A stretch of DNA of 34,577 nt. It comes from a virus. The DNA is taken from positions 1 through 34,577 of IMG/VR virus record IMGVR_UViG_3300010370_000118. One strand, written 5' to 3'. This document shows positions 27,356-34,577 of this stretch, in pieces. The position numbers and the translations under genes were made by a program. Within the stretch, counting starts at the first letter, position 1, and each line of letters opens with the position of its first letter. Under the pieces are notes generated by a model. That model made no database searches. It was not told the origin of the DNA and saw nothing but the letters and a program-made list of their open reading frames with translations.

Positions 27356-29982
27356 CAGAGGGTGTTGTTGCCGCGGCAGAAGGCCTCAGGGTGACGGACC
27401 GCAAAGTCCACATCCTGCAGCGCAATCACGCGCACGGTGCCGCTGGTGGCCTGACCGTAAGGATCCACGGTCAGATCCAGCCCGGACCACATGCCCATGA
27501 TGAGCTGCGACCACACGCCGAAGAACACATCACCCGACTCCACCTGATTGGAGACCACGGCGTTGTAACCGTTGACGGTGCCGCCAGGCTCATAGACATA
27601 GGCGCCGGTATCAGTGCCCTTGTCCTTGGTCTTGAGATTGCCGCGCATCGTGGCATTCATCAGATACGCCATGGCGCCGATGTCGGCGTTGTCCGCAGCG
27701 ATCTTGGACTCCATGCTCACCACCTCGGTGTAAGTCGGGGTGGCGGCGCCGAAGTCCTCGGTATTGATGCCGGTGGTGAGCTTGATGCCAAGCGGTTGGT
27801 TGGTATTGCCCAGGCCGTAGAGGCCCACGCGGTCGATCTCAAGCGCCAGCACAGTGGCCAGATCCTGGCGGATCATCTGCTCCACATCAATGCTGGCCTG
27901 CAGCATCAGGCGGCGGCTGTAGTCGGTGAAGGCGCCCACGGTCTTGGGCGACATGTTCACCTGGTCCACGCCCTGCTGGCTCTCGGTAGGAGCGCCGCTT
28001 TCAGCAACCCAGTAGGCAGTGGCTGCACCGGTCTGGCGGGGGATCGCCACGTTGCCGGACAGGCCAGTCAGCGAGGTGACGCCAAGGCCAGCCAGTGCAG
28101 AGCGATTGCGCAGCAGCTCAATGAAGCTGCCGGGGCGGAAGTCAACGCCCACCAGATCACCAGCAGCCGAGGCGGTGCCAACGGTCAGGTCGCGGCGCAG
28201 CACCTCAGAGGGCACCATGATGCCCTGAGCGGTCTTGCCGGCACGGGCAGCGGCAGCCTCGGAGCACTCACGCTCAAATGCGGCGGCCTCCTGCAGGCGG
28301 CGGTCGCCAGGGTTGGCCAGTGCATTGATGGCGCGCTGGAAGCTGAACTCCCGCACTTCTTTGTGCGACAGGCCGATGTCGCCTGCGGTCTCGCTGACCG
28401 GTTGCGCCTTGGCACCAAGCTGATCCAGGACAGCAGCGCGAGCCTCATCAAGGCTGCGGCCGCCTTCAATCAGCTGGCGGCCGAGGTCGGCCATGCCATG
28501 CTTCTCAGTGATTGCAGTGATGCCGGAGATGCGGGCGCGCTCAGCCTTAGCAGCCTCGGCAGCCGCTTCAGCCCGCACCGCCATCAGTTCGGTGGTGTCT
28601 TCCATGTCGGTAGAAGGTGGGACAGTTGAATGCGGCTGGGCCGCGATGTGAGCATCCAGTGAACGCCCTAGACCGATTGTAGGGTCCGCCGGTATTGAAA
28701 CCAGCGAAACCTCATAGGGGCTCCAACGCGTGGCGACAAAATCATCGCCGCGCTGCTCCATCTTGTCGATTGAATAGCCGAAGCTCACATTACGCAGCAC
28801 GCCATCGCGTACATCGCCTAGCACTTCCTGGGCAAACGCATTACGGCTGAATCGCACCCTGGCATAACCGCGGCGCTTGTCACCGTCGATATAGGCGCGC
28901 TCCACCACGCCAATGATCCGGTCCGGGTCATGGTTAAACAGCAGCGGTGCGCCATCATTAAGTCGGCTGAGGTCTGCTGCCTTGCCATCATGGCTCAGGA
29001 TCTCATTGCCGAAATACCGGGCGACGGGATACTCGCTAGAGAACGGGAACTCAATCGTCCGATCTTCCACCTCGTCAAAGGTCGTTGCCAATGCGCGCTG
29101 ATGCCGGCCGATGCCGGGCATCGCACGTAGCTCCTGGATCTTGCGCAGCGTGGAGAACTTATGGCCGACCATTGTCTCCGTAGGCCGCCAGCCCTCATCA
29201 GTCTCCGCATAGATGCGGATCAATGCTGCTGGATCCTCGGTTGTTGCTTCAATGCTGAACTCAGTGCCTGGCACCCCTAGCGTGCCCTCGCGCATGATGT
29301 GCTCAATGCGGCCGCGTGCAGTGCCGCCGCTTGAATCCCACTCCACGAAGTCGCCTTCAGTCAGCTCATCCGCTGCAGCGCGCTCACCAGTTGCTTCCTC
29401 AAACAGCATTGCGGTCATGTCGTGATCAGCCAGCCACTGCCGCGCTTCAGTTGGCGTGAACCGTGCCGCATCAAACCGCACGGCTTGAATCTCGGATTCG
29501 CCATCCTTGATGCCATAGATGAAGTCCACGCCTTCACCGCCCTCATCATTGACACGGCGCAGCTCGTCGTATTGATCAGGGTCGGTCAGCCTTGCGGCGT
29601 GCTCATTCGGATACGGCCGTGCTAGTTCCATCGCGCGATCTTGCAGTGCCTTGATCCTATCGGCCTTGGCTGTCGCCCAACTCTGGCCGGGATCGCCGCC
29701 CCATGCCGCCCATGCCACGCGGCCCGGTGATGGATATCCATCTTCGCCAGGGCTGAAGCCTTCGCCCTGCTTGTCCACCTCATGCCGCGCGAACCATGCC
29801 GCCATGGTGATCACCGTGTCGGGTGACAGCTGATAGCCACTCAGGATCTGGCTGGCCCTGGTGGCTGCCACATCAGTGCCGCCCTGCTGGCCGTCAGCCT
29901 TCCAGTCGCGGTAACGCTGCGCCTCAGCGCGCATACCATCCGTCGGCTCAAGGTTGATCTCAGTGCCGTTGACGTTTGCCAT
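27355..29982 (-). CDS. Fused prohead protease - scaffold - major capsid protein with extra N-terminal domains
   Basis: This 875-residue protein combines several parts. Residues 15-110 resemble a phage domain with SPDTV..MA.WFARHEVDKQGEGF and AWAAWGGDPGQ. Residues 165-190 look XkdF-like (AVRFDAARFTPTEARQWL). Residues 205-260 look like a DUF2945/Tudor domain (GDFVEWDSSGGTARGRIEHI). Residues 305-445 are an HK97-type prohead protease with candidate His351 (LFNHDPDRIIGVV) and Ser400 (NVSFGYSI). Residues 455-585 are helical, scaffold-like. Residues 590-875 are an HK97-fold capsid (VPSEVLRRDLT; GLYGLGNTNQPLGI). Self-cleavage would release mature capsid. A strong GGAGGAAGG lies before the ATG. Confidence 0.93.
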   Translation of the reverse strand: MANVNGTEINLEPTDGMRAEAQRYRDWKADGQQGGTDVAATRASQILSGYQLSPDTVITMAAWFARHEVDKQGEGFSPGEDGYPSPGRVAWAAWGGDPGQSWATAKADRIKALQDRAMELARPYPNEHAARLTDPDQYDELRRVNDEGGEGVDFIYGIKDGESEIQAVRFDAARFTPTEARQWLADHDMTAMLFEEATGERAAADELTEGDFVEWDSSGGTARGRIEHIMREGTLGVPGTEFSIEATTEDPAALIRIYAETDEGWRPTETMVGHKFSTLRKIQELRAMPGIGRHQRALATTFDEVEDRTIEFPFSSEYPVARYFGNEILSHDGKAADLSRLNDGAPLLFNHDPDRIIGVVERAYIDGDKRRGYARVRFSRNAFAQEVLGDVRDGVLRNVSFGYSIDKMEQRGDDFVATRWSPYEVSLVSIPADPTIGLGRSLDAHIAAQPHSTVPPSTDMEDTTELMAVRAEAAAEAAKAERARISGITAITEKHGMADLGRQLIEGGRSLDEARAAVLDQLGAKAQPVSETAGDIGLSHKEVREFSFQRAINALANPGDRRLQEAAAFERECSEAAAARAGKTAQGIMVPSEVLRRDLTVGTASAAGDLVGVDFRPGSFIELLRNRSALAGLGVTSLTGLSGNVAIPRQTGAATAYWVAESGAPTESQQGVDQVNMSPKTVGAFTDYSRRLMLQASIDVEQMIRQDLATVLALEIDRVGLYGLGNTNQPLGIKLTTGINTEDFGAATPTYTEVVSMESKIAADNADIGAMAYLMNATMRGNLKTKDKGTDTGAYVYEPGGTVNGYNAVVSNQVESGDVFFGVWSQLIMGMWSGLDLTVDPYGQATSGTVRVIALQDVDFAVRHPEAFCRGNNTL

Positions 29983-31514
29983 CAGGCGCCTTCCTCCGGT
30001 GCGGCATTTGCCTCGGGCGCATATGGATCCTGCGGGATGATCGAACCGGGCGGCCTGGCCTGCGTTAGGCCAGCGTTGCTCACTTTGCCTGGATCAATGT
30101 CAAGCACTAGGCCATGCTTCTCTGCCAGCAAGCGCTCAGCCTCTAGCTGAATAAACAGCTCTTCAAGATCGCCGCCTTGCTCGGCCACCACCTCCGACAG
30201 TGACTTGAAGCCACATCGCACGGATTCCTTGTAAGCCGCCACCTCCTTGGCGGGGTCCACCCACGCCCAGCCGCGTGGCATCCACCGCACCATCTTGTAG
30301 CGATCAGGCGCCACCTCAAAGCCCGGCAGCGATAACGCATTGCTCAGCACCGCTAGGTCCAGCCATTCGCTAAAGACCCGCCGGTGAAAGTTCTCAACCA
30401 TCCATGCCTGCAGCACACGCCAGTGGTCGCGGTCTTCCAGCAGGCTCAGTCGGCTGCTGCTGTAGTTGGTCTGGCTGAAGTCGCGGCTGATCGTCTCATA
30501 GCTGCAGCCAATGCCGGCTGCCATGGCTCGCAGCATCGCGCGCAGGAATGGCTCGAACTGCCCATCAGGACTGTCAAGGCTTGGCACCGTGACCGACTCG
30601 CCGGGATTCAGATACTTGAACACGCCTGGCTCAAACTGGCTGACGCGCTCGCCATCCATCACATCATCACCAATCAGCTCGCCCTCTGGGCTGGTGATGA
30701 AGCCCATCAGCGCGCTACTGGCCCTGGCGCGCACGACCTCAGCCTGCTCGTAGCCGGCCAGGTGATGCAGGCGTTGGATGGCGCTAGCGAACCATGTCAC
30801 CCCACGCGTCTGGCCCGGCCGCTCCGCGCGGTATAGGTGGATGATCTCCTCCGCCGGCACGCGCTTGTGGCGTTGCGTGCTGATCTGCTGGTTGCTGAAC
30901 TGGTAATCACCAGGGTGATAAGCCAGAAAGTGATAGGCGATCGGCCGGCCCCAGCCGTCTACCTCAACGCCCATCCTGATCTCATTGCCTTCCTTGCTGC
31001 GGCCGTTCAGCCCATCGTCCAGCAGGTCAGCCTCCAGCACCTCCAGCGCCAGCGGGATTGCCCCACCGCCGAAGCCCTGCCGCACCAGGCGGATGAATAC
31101 CTCGCCACTTTCAGCGCACGCGCGGATCGCAAGCCGCTCGATGTCCGCAAAGCTCAGCTTGCCGCCGGTGTGGCAATACCTTGCCTGCGACCACTGGCGC
31201 CATGCCGCTTCGATCGCGTCATTGATCGGCGCATCAAGTCGTCCACCGCGCTGCATCCGCACCTGCGCCTGGAACGGGATGCCCTGCCCGATCACATTGC
31301 TCTCGATTGCACGTAGCGCCTGGCGGGCGTAGTCATTGTCACGGCACAGCTGCCTTGCGCGATCGCGCAGCTTCTGCGCTGAGCCGTACACCTCGCTGTC
31401 GGCGCTGGTGTTGCTCGTCACCCAGTCCGCCGTCAGCCGGCTGAACTGCGCACCCTGGTACATGCGCCGCCGCGGCGCCACGGGTGCCGGCTGTTGCTTG
31501 CGCTTCTTCGCCAT
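29982..31514 (-). CDS. Portal protein, lambda type
   Basis: This 510-residue protein matches lambda-type portals: SEVYGSAQKLRDRARQLCRDNDYARQALRAIESNVIGQG near the start, ADIERLAIRACAESGEVFIR-like wording in the first third, then HLYRAERPGQTRGVTWFASA and SYETISRDFSQTNYSSSRL in the middle, and WVDPAKEVAAYKESVRCGFKSLSEV near the end. Twelve copies would form the DNA gate at one capsid vertex. It begins in the stop of the gpW-like gene as TGATG and is followed directly by the protease-capsid gene. Confidence 0.95.
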   Translation of the reverse strand: MAKKRKQQPAPVAPRRRMYQGAQFSRLTADWVTSNTSADSEVYGSAQKLRDRARQLCRDNDYARQALRAIESNVIGQGIPFQAQVRMQRGGRLDAPINDAIEAAWRQWSQARYCHTGGKLSFADIERLAIRACAESGEVFIRLVRQGFGGGAIPLALEVLEADLLDDGLNGRSKEGNEIRMGVEVDGWGRPIAYHFLAYHPGDYQFSNQQISTQRHKRVPAEEIIHLYRAERPGQTRGVTWFASAIQRLHHLAGYEQAEVVRARASSALMGFITSPEGELIGDDVMDGERVSQFEPGVFKYLNPGESVTVPSLDSPDGQFEPFLRAMLRAMAAGIGCSYETISRDFSQTNYSSSRLSLLEDRDHWRVLQAWMVENFHRRVFSEWLDLAVLSNALSLPGFEVAPDRYKMVRWMPRGWAWVDPAKEVAAYKESVRCGFKSLSEVVAEQGGDLEELFIQLEAERLLAEKHGLVLDIDPGKVSNAGLTQARPPGSIIPQDPYAPEANAAPEEGA

Positions 31515-32086
31515 CAGCCGAACCTCACGAACAGATTGTGGGGGTTGCCGAGGCCATTAGCTGCCAGCTGTGCAGCTTGCTCGCGCTTCACCTCAGCTTT
31601 CAGCTTGGCCTCGAGCTGCAGCAGGTCCGCCATCGGCAGCTTCTTCAATCGCCTGCTGCCGATCGTGTATTCGGCCACCGCGCCGCCAGCCGCCATCGCG
31701 CGGATTGCGGCCTGCACCGCATCAAGATCCTGCTGCGCCTGGCTCCTGCCATCAAATGCACCAGGACTGCCGGCATACTGCAACGCCGCCAGCACCTCAA
31801 GCTGCCCGGCGCCTAGCGTCAGCTTCTCTGCGCCATAGGTTGCAATCGCCTGCCAATACCACTGCCCGGCATCGAAGCCGCTGCTGGTGCTAGCTGCAAT
31901 GGTGAACTCCCATCCCTGCCCATAGGCAGTGCCGACGCTGGTGGCGCCTTCGCTTGCCGTGTTAGTGCGCAGGTAATAGGTCAGCGTCCAGGTGCCGCTG
32001 CTCACTGTATTGCCGAAGGCATCCACGCTCGGTTCATCCCGCCACTTCACGGTGTCGCCGGCCCTGATCGTCGCTGGGATGTTCAC
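31514..32086 (-). CDS. Two-domain head protein with C-terminal gpW-like joiner
   Basis: The first 105 residues (MNIPATIRAGDTVKWRDEPS, WTLTYYLRT, FDAGQWYWQAIATYGAEKLTLGAGQLEV) look like a small beta domain. The rest (FDGRSQAQQDLDAVQAAIRA, YTIGSRRLKKLPMADLLQLE, NPHNLFVRF) has the layout of lambda gpW, the 68-residue head-tail joiner. From memory this combination occurs between terminase and portal in several prophages. Its job is probably joining head and tail; the function of the first domain is unknown. Confidence 0.78.
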   Translation of the reverse strand: MNIPATIRAGDTVKWRDEPSVDAFGNTVSSGTWTLTYYLRTNTASEGATSVGTAYGQGWEFTIAASTSSGFDAGQWYWQAIATYGAEKLTLGAGQLEVLAALQYAGSPGAFDGRSQAQQDLDAVQAAIRAMAAGGAVAEYTIGSRRLKKLPMADLLQLEAKLKAEVKREQAAQLAANGLGNPHNLFVRFG

Positions 32087-32088
32087 CG

Positions 32089-33933
32089 CTACCAGTTGCT
32101 AAGGAAGGCTGAGCCAGCCTTAACCGACTTTAGCGGCGCTCTAATCCGCGCTTGCTGTGGCTTATCCAGCTGATCCCAGATCGTCTTGCGGTCATAGCGC
32201 GTGTAGAGATGGCACAGCGCAGCGTACGCATACACCATGCAGTCCAGCGCCTCATTGCGCGCGGATGGCTTCTTCACCCATTCCCTCGTGGCAAAGCCTG
32301 AGCGGTTGTATCGCAGCACCTGCTTCTCAGCCGTCAGCTGCTCGAAGTATTCAACCGTTGCCTCCATGTGGAAGTGCAAGTAACCCGGCCCCGGCTCGCT
32401 ATGGCGGATTCGTCCAAACAGCGTGGTCTTGATCGTGTCGCTGCCAACCGGATGCACGATCGCGCCGCGCTTCAAGGTCTGACCCTTAGCGTTCAGATCC
32501 ACCTTGCTGCCCTTGCCGATCGGCGGCTTGCCCCGCTGACTGGCGCCCTTGATGGCGATCACGCCCTGCCGCGCGCGCTCCCTGGCGTATTGGTACACCT
32601 CAGCGGTGTAGTGGCCGCCGGAGTCAATGGCTACCACATGGGGCCGCAGGCCATGGCCCTGCGCATGTGGCCATTCACGTAGCACCAGCGCATCCAGTTG
32701 CTTCCACAAATCCGGCCGGCTCGGGTCGCCATAGATCTCCTGGTGATCCAGGAGCCAGCCTTCCTCATCCCTGCCCCATGCCCAGACGCTGATCGCCAGG
32801 CGGTTGTCCTGTACGTCAACGCCAACCGTCACAGCCAGCCCGCCATCAGGGACCACGCCAGGCTTGTAATGCTCGCACCGCTCCATCAGCCCGGTGGCGC
32901 TCACCTTGCTGGCGTAGTCCTCCGCAAATGTCTCCGCCAGGCGGGTGTTCACAAAGCTCTTGAGCATCGGCGCATCCGCCTTGCTGCGCAGGAACTCATC
33001 CACCATGTCGCCCCAGCTGAGCCAGCCCAGTGGGCTATAGAGACCGCTCAGTTGGAAGCCAGCAGTGCGCCCATCGCTTGGTGCCGTCGCGCGCCATTCG
33101 CCCTGCCGCAGCATCGCCGGCTTGTGCAGCTCACCGAAGCGCTCCTGACATGCCTCGCATTCATACATCGCGCTGGCCGGCTCATCCTTCTCCCATTTCA
33201 GCTGCGCCCACTTCAGCCATTGCATCGCACCGCAGCTCGGGCATGGCACATAAAACCGCCGCTGGTCGCTGCGGTTGTACTCCGCCTCGATGCGGCTGAA
33301 ATCCTTAATCGTTGGCGTGCTGGTGAGCAGGATCTTCCGTCGTGCAAATGTCGTCGCGCGCTTCTCCGCCAAGCTCACCGGGTCGCCTTCACCGTCCACA
33401 TCCAGAGGAAACGCATCCACCTCATCGAGGAACACGTACCGACACGGCGTCGATCGCAGGCCGGTGGCGCTGTTGCTGCCGGTCAGCAGCAGCATCCCGC
33501 CAGGGAACTCCTTGCTGAACATCGTGTTGCCACTATCCCGGCTGCGGCTTGGTGCGATGCGCTCCGCCAGCACCGGCGTATCGGTGATCATGCTCTCCAG
33601 CCGCTGCTTGCTCAGGCGCTTGGCCATCTCGACTGTGGGTTGCACCGCTAGCAGCGGGCCCGGCGCATGGTGGATGCAATAGCCCAGCCAGTTGCTGCCC
33701 GCTTCGGTCTTGCCAGTCTGCGCGGCGAACATCATCACCACGCGCTGCACCGTGCTGTTACTGCTCAGGCAATCCATCGGTTCGCGCAGGTATGGCGTCC
33801 GACTGGTGCGCCATGGCCCAGGCTCCGCTGATGCCTTGCTGCTGAGCATCCGATACCGGTCTGCCCACTCGCTGACAGTCAGCTGCGCCTCAGGCCGCAG
33901 CCCATCCATGAACCCACTGCGGTACGCGTTCAT
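32089..33933 (-). CDS. Terminase large subunit, GpA family
   Basis: This 614-residue packaging motor and nuclease resembles lambda gpA. Walker A-like AAQTGKTEAG lies at about 70-79 and Walker B YVFLDEVD at about 166-173. A zinc-finger-like group follows (C231, C234, C259, C262). The nuclease part begins about VTVGVDVQDNRLAISVWAWG and continues to GGHYTAEVYQYARERA. GpA-type enzymes cut cos sites and leave cohesive ends, which bears on the 13-bp terminal repeat. The ATG overlaps the small subunit stop as ATGA. Confidence 0.95.
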   Translation of the reverse strand: MNAYRSGFMDGLRPEAQLTVSEWADRYRMLSSKASAEPGPWRTSRTPYLREPMDCLSSNSTVQRVVMMFAAQTGKTEAGSNWLGYCIHHAPGPLLAVQPTVEMAKRLSKQRLESMITDTPVLAERIAPSRSRDSGNTMFSKEFPGGMLLLTGSNSATGLRSTPCRYVFLDEVDAFPLDVDGEGDPVSLAEKRATTFARRKILLTSTPTIKDFSRIEAEYNRSDQRRFYVPCPSCGAMQWLKWAQLKWEKDEPASAMYECEACQERFGELHKPAMLRQGEWRATAPSDGRTAGFQLSGLYSPLGWLSWGDMVDEFLRSKADAPMLKSFVNTRLAETFAEDYASKVSATGLMERCEHYKPGVVPDGGLAVTVGVDVQDNRLAISVWAWGRDEEGWLLDHQEIYGDPSRPDLWKQLDALVLREWPHAQGHGLRPHVVAIDSGGHYTAEVYQYARERARQGVIAIKGASQRGKPPIGKGSKVDLNAKGQTLKRGAIVHPVGSDTIKTTLFGRIRHSEPGPGYLHFHMEATVEYFEQLTAEKQVLRYNRSGFATREWVKKPSARNEALDCMVYAYAALCHLYTRYDRKTIWDQLDKPQQARIRAPLKSVKAGSAFLSNW

Positions 33934-34457
33934 TCCGTCAGCTCCGACAGCGCCGCACGATGCTCATCGCTTAGCAGCTGGTGGATCACCGTAGGGTCCG
34001 TCTCCCCCGCCAGCTGGTGGCTAAGCCGATCCGCCAGGTTGGCCAGTGCTTCCCTGATGCTGCGCCCCAGCGCAAACGCTTCTTTCTTCACCTCATCAGC
34101 GCTGATCAGCTCACGCCGCTGTTGGCTCACTTGCAGCTTGGCCAGCTCCGCCTGGTAATGCTCGCGCCGTGCCCTGCTTTCATTCAGATCCGGAATCTCA
34201 TCATCAGGCAGTGCATCCACCCTGCGCTTCAGCTCACGTGGCGTCGGATCCGGCAGTTGCACCTTGCTGCTGGCCGTCGCCTTGGTGTTCTTGTTCCATA
34301 GCTCCAACGCCAGATCACGATCAAGCCACCGCTGGCCATCTTTGTCCACGATCGCTGCCTTGATCCTGCTCTTGCTCGCGTGGGTCACCGCACCCTTCGT
34401 GCAACCCTTCAGCAATGCGAACTCGGCAAACGTGACCAGCAAGGGTAGTTTAATCAC
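33930..34457 (-). CDS. Terminase small subunit, Nu1-like
   Basis: This 175-residue protein begins with a helix-turn-helix-like segment (LVTFAEFALLKGCTKGAVTH ... RWLDRDLALELW, about 8-55), the DNA-binding part of Nu1-type subunits. A charged helical region follows (about 75-135), then a C-terminal part (GETDPTVIHQLLSDEHRAAL) that should bind the large subunit. It starts at GTG 34457; the start codon overlaps the first of three CTAAACC heptamers. It recognises the packaging site and hands it to the large subunit. Confidence 0.88.
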   Translation of the reverse strand: MIKLPLLVTFAEFALLKGCTKGAVTHASKSRIKAAIVDKDGQRWLDRDLALELWNKNTKATASSKVQLPDPTPRELKRRVDALPDDEIPDLNESRARREHYQAELAKLQVSQQRRELISADEVKKEAFALGRSIREALANLADRLSHQLAGETDPTVIHQLLSDEHRAALSELTE

Positions 34458-34485
34458 TAAACCGATGCTAAACCCTCACTAAACC
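34457..34485 (-). repeat. Three CTAAACC heptamers at 11-bp spacing
   Basis: On the plus strand CTAAACC begins at 34457, 34468 and 34479, exactly one helical turn apart (GGTTTAG when read on the minus strand). The first and third copies share the longer CACTAAACC. They overlap the start of the small terminase gene, and could be sites for the small terminase itself (cosB-like) or for a repressor. Two GGCGTTT copies lie further out at 34522 and 34531. Confidence 0.75.
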
Positions 34486-34564
34486 CCCTGACGATCGTGT
34501 GCCCAGATCGCTTGCGCTGCAGGCGTTTAGGGCGTTTTGCGTCTGGCGCTAGATAATGTGCGAG

Positions 34565-34577
34565 GATCGAATATACC
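34565..34577. repeat. 13-bp terminal direct repeat, right copy
   Basis: Identical to bases 1-13. It ends 108 to 120 bases upstream of the small terminase start. Together with the left 41 bases this forms a non-coding gap of about 148 bases on a joined genome, where a lambda-type packaging site would be expected. Confidence 0.8.

Noticed and set aside
27391-28629. 412-codon open frame on the plus strand
   Set aside because: It lies wholly opposite the protease-capsid gene, has His/Gln/Gly-rich composition typical of the reverse frame of GC-rich genes, and shows no domain.
31355-31366. HIP1 octamer GCGATCGC as a cyanobacterial signature
   Set aside because: I saw one clear copy only, so the strong enrichment known from many cyanobacterial genomes is not evident and it cannot be used to assign the host.
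32698-33651. 317-codon open frame on the plus strand
   Set aside because: It is opposite the large terminase gene and shows biased composition without motifs.
34458-34577. Strong promoter before the terminase genes
   Set aside because: TATATT and CATTAT-like boxes occur near the joined ends but none has a -35 at a suitable distance.

Overview
The window reads as one complete genome of a small tailed phage (siphovirus type, 34.6 kb), probably infecting a cyanobacterium. The head-tail set is lambda-like in order: small and large terminase, a gpW-like joiner, lambda-type portal, protease-capsid, gpFII-like joiner, tail terminator, tail tube, frameshifted assembly chaperones, tape measure and a gpJ-like tip. 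The cyanobacterial host is inferred from an RpoD-type sigma factor and a DnaN-like sliding clamp that both look cyanobacterial from memory of those families. No search could be run. There is no integrase, repressor, DNA polymerase, RNA polymerase, tRNA or photosynthesis gene. The same 13 bases stand at both ends of the window, just upstream of the terminase genes.

Layout. One transcription block runs on the minus strand from about 5.13 kb down to base 1 and, if the ends are joined, continues from 34.5 kb down to 13.3 kb. In that order it holds a small ribbon-helix-helix protein, a primase-helicase, a candidate replication origin, a second ribbon-helix-helix protein, the sliding clamp, a putative morphogenesis protein, the terminase, head, neck and tail genes, accessory virion proteins, two small membrane proteins and a two-domain endolysin. 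The opposing block runs on the plus strand from 5.26 to 12.97 kb: a small protein, an SF2 helicase, a cytosine-methyltransferase-like protein, a VRR-NUC nuclease, a RecE-like exonuclease, a Bet/RecT annealing protein, SSB, about a dozen very small genes and finally the sigma factor. The two blocks converge tail-to-tail near 12.8-13.3 kb, where a small divergent gene pair sits.

How it may work. The phage appears to replicate with the host polymerase loaded on its own clamp, using its own primase-helicase, SF2 helicase and SSB, with RecE/RecT-type recombination to make concatemers for a lambda-type terminase. The sigma factor may redirect host RNA polymerase. Most neighbouring genes overlap by 1, 4 or 8 bases, so translation is probably coupled.

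The most interesting non-coding structure is: (1) three-copy arrays of a 9-bp box on both sides of a 22-unit GA microsatellite at 2.28-2.53 kb; (2) two abutting, internally symmetric dyads that fill the divergent promoter region at 5.14-5.24 kb; (3) promoters followed at once by hairpin leaders at 6.76, 7.92 and 12.07 kb; (4) a canonical -1 frameshift cassette at 23.26 kb; (5) an intrinsic terminator between the capsid and tail genes; (6) three heptamers at 11-bp spacing at the terminase start. The most unusual protein is an 875-residue fusion of accessory domains, prohead protease, scaffold-like region and major capsid protein. No stretch of more than 300 bases lacks a gene.
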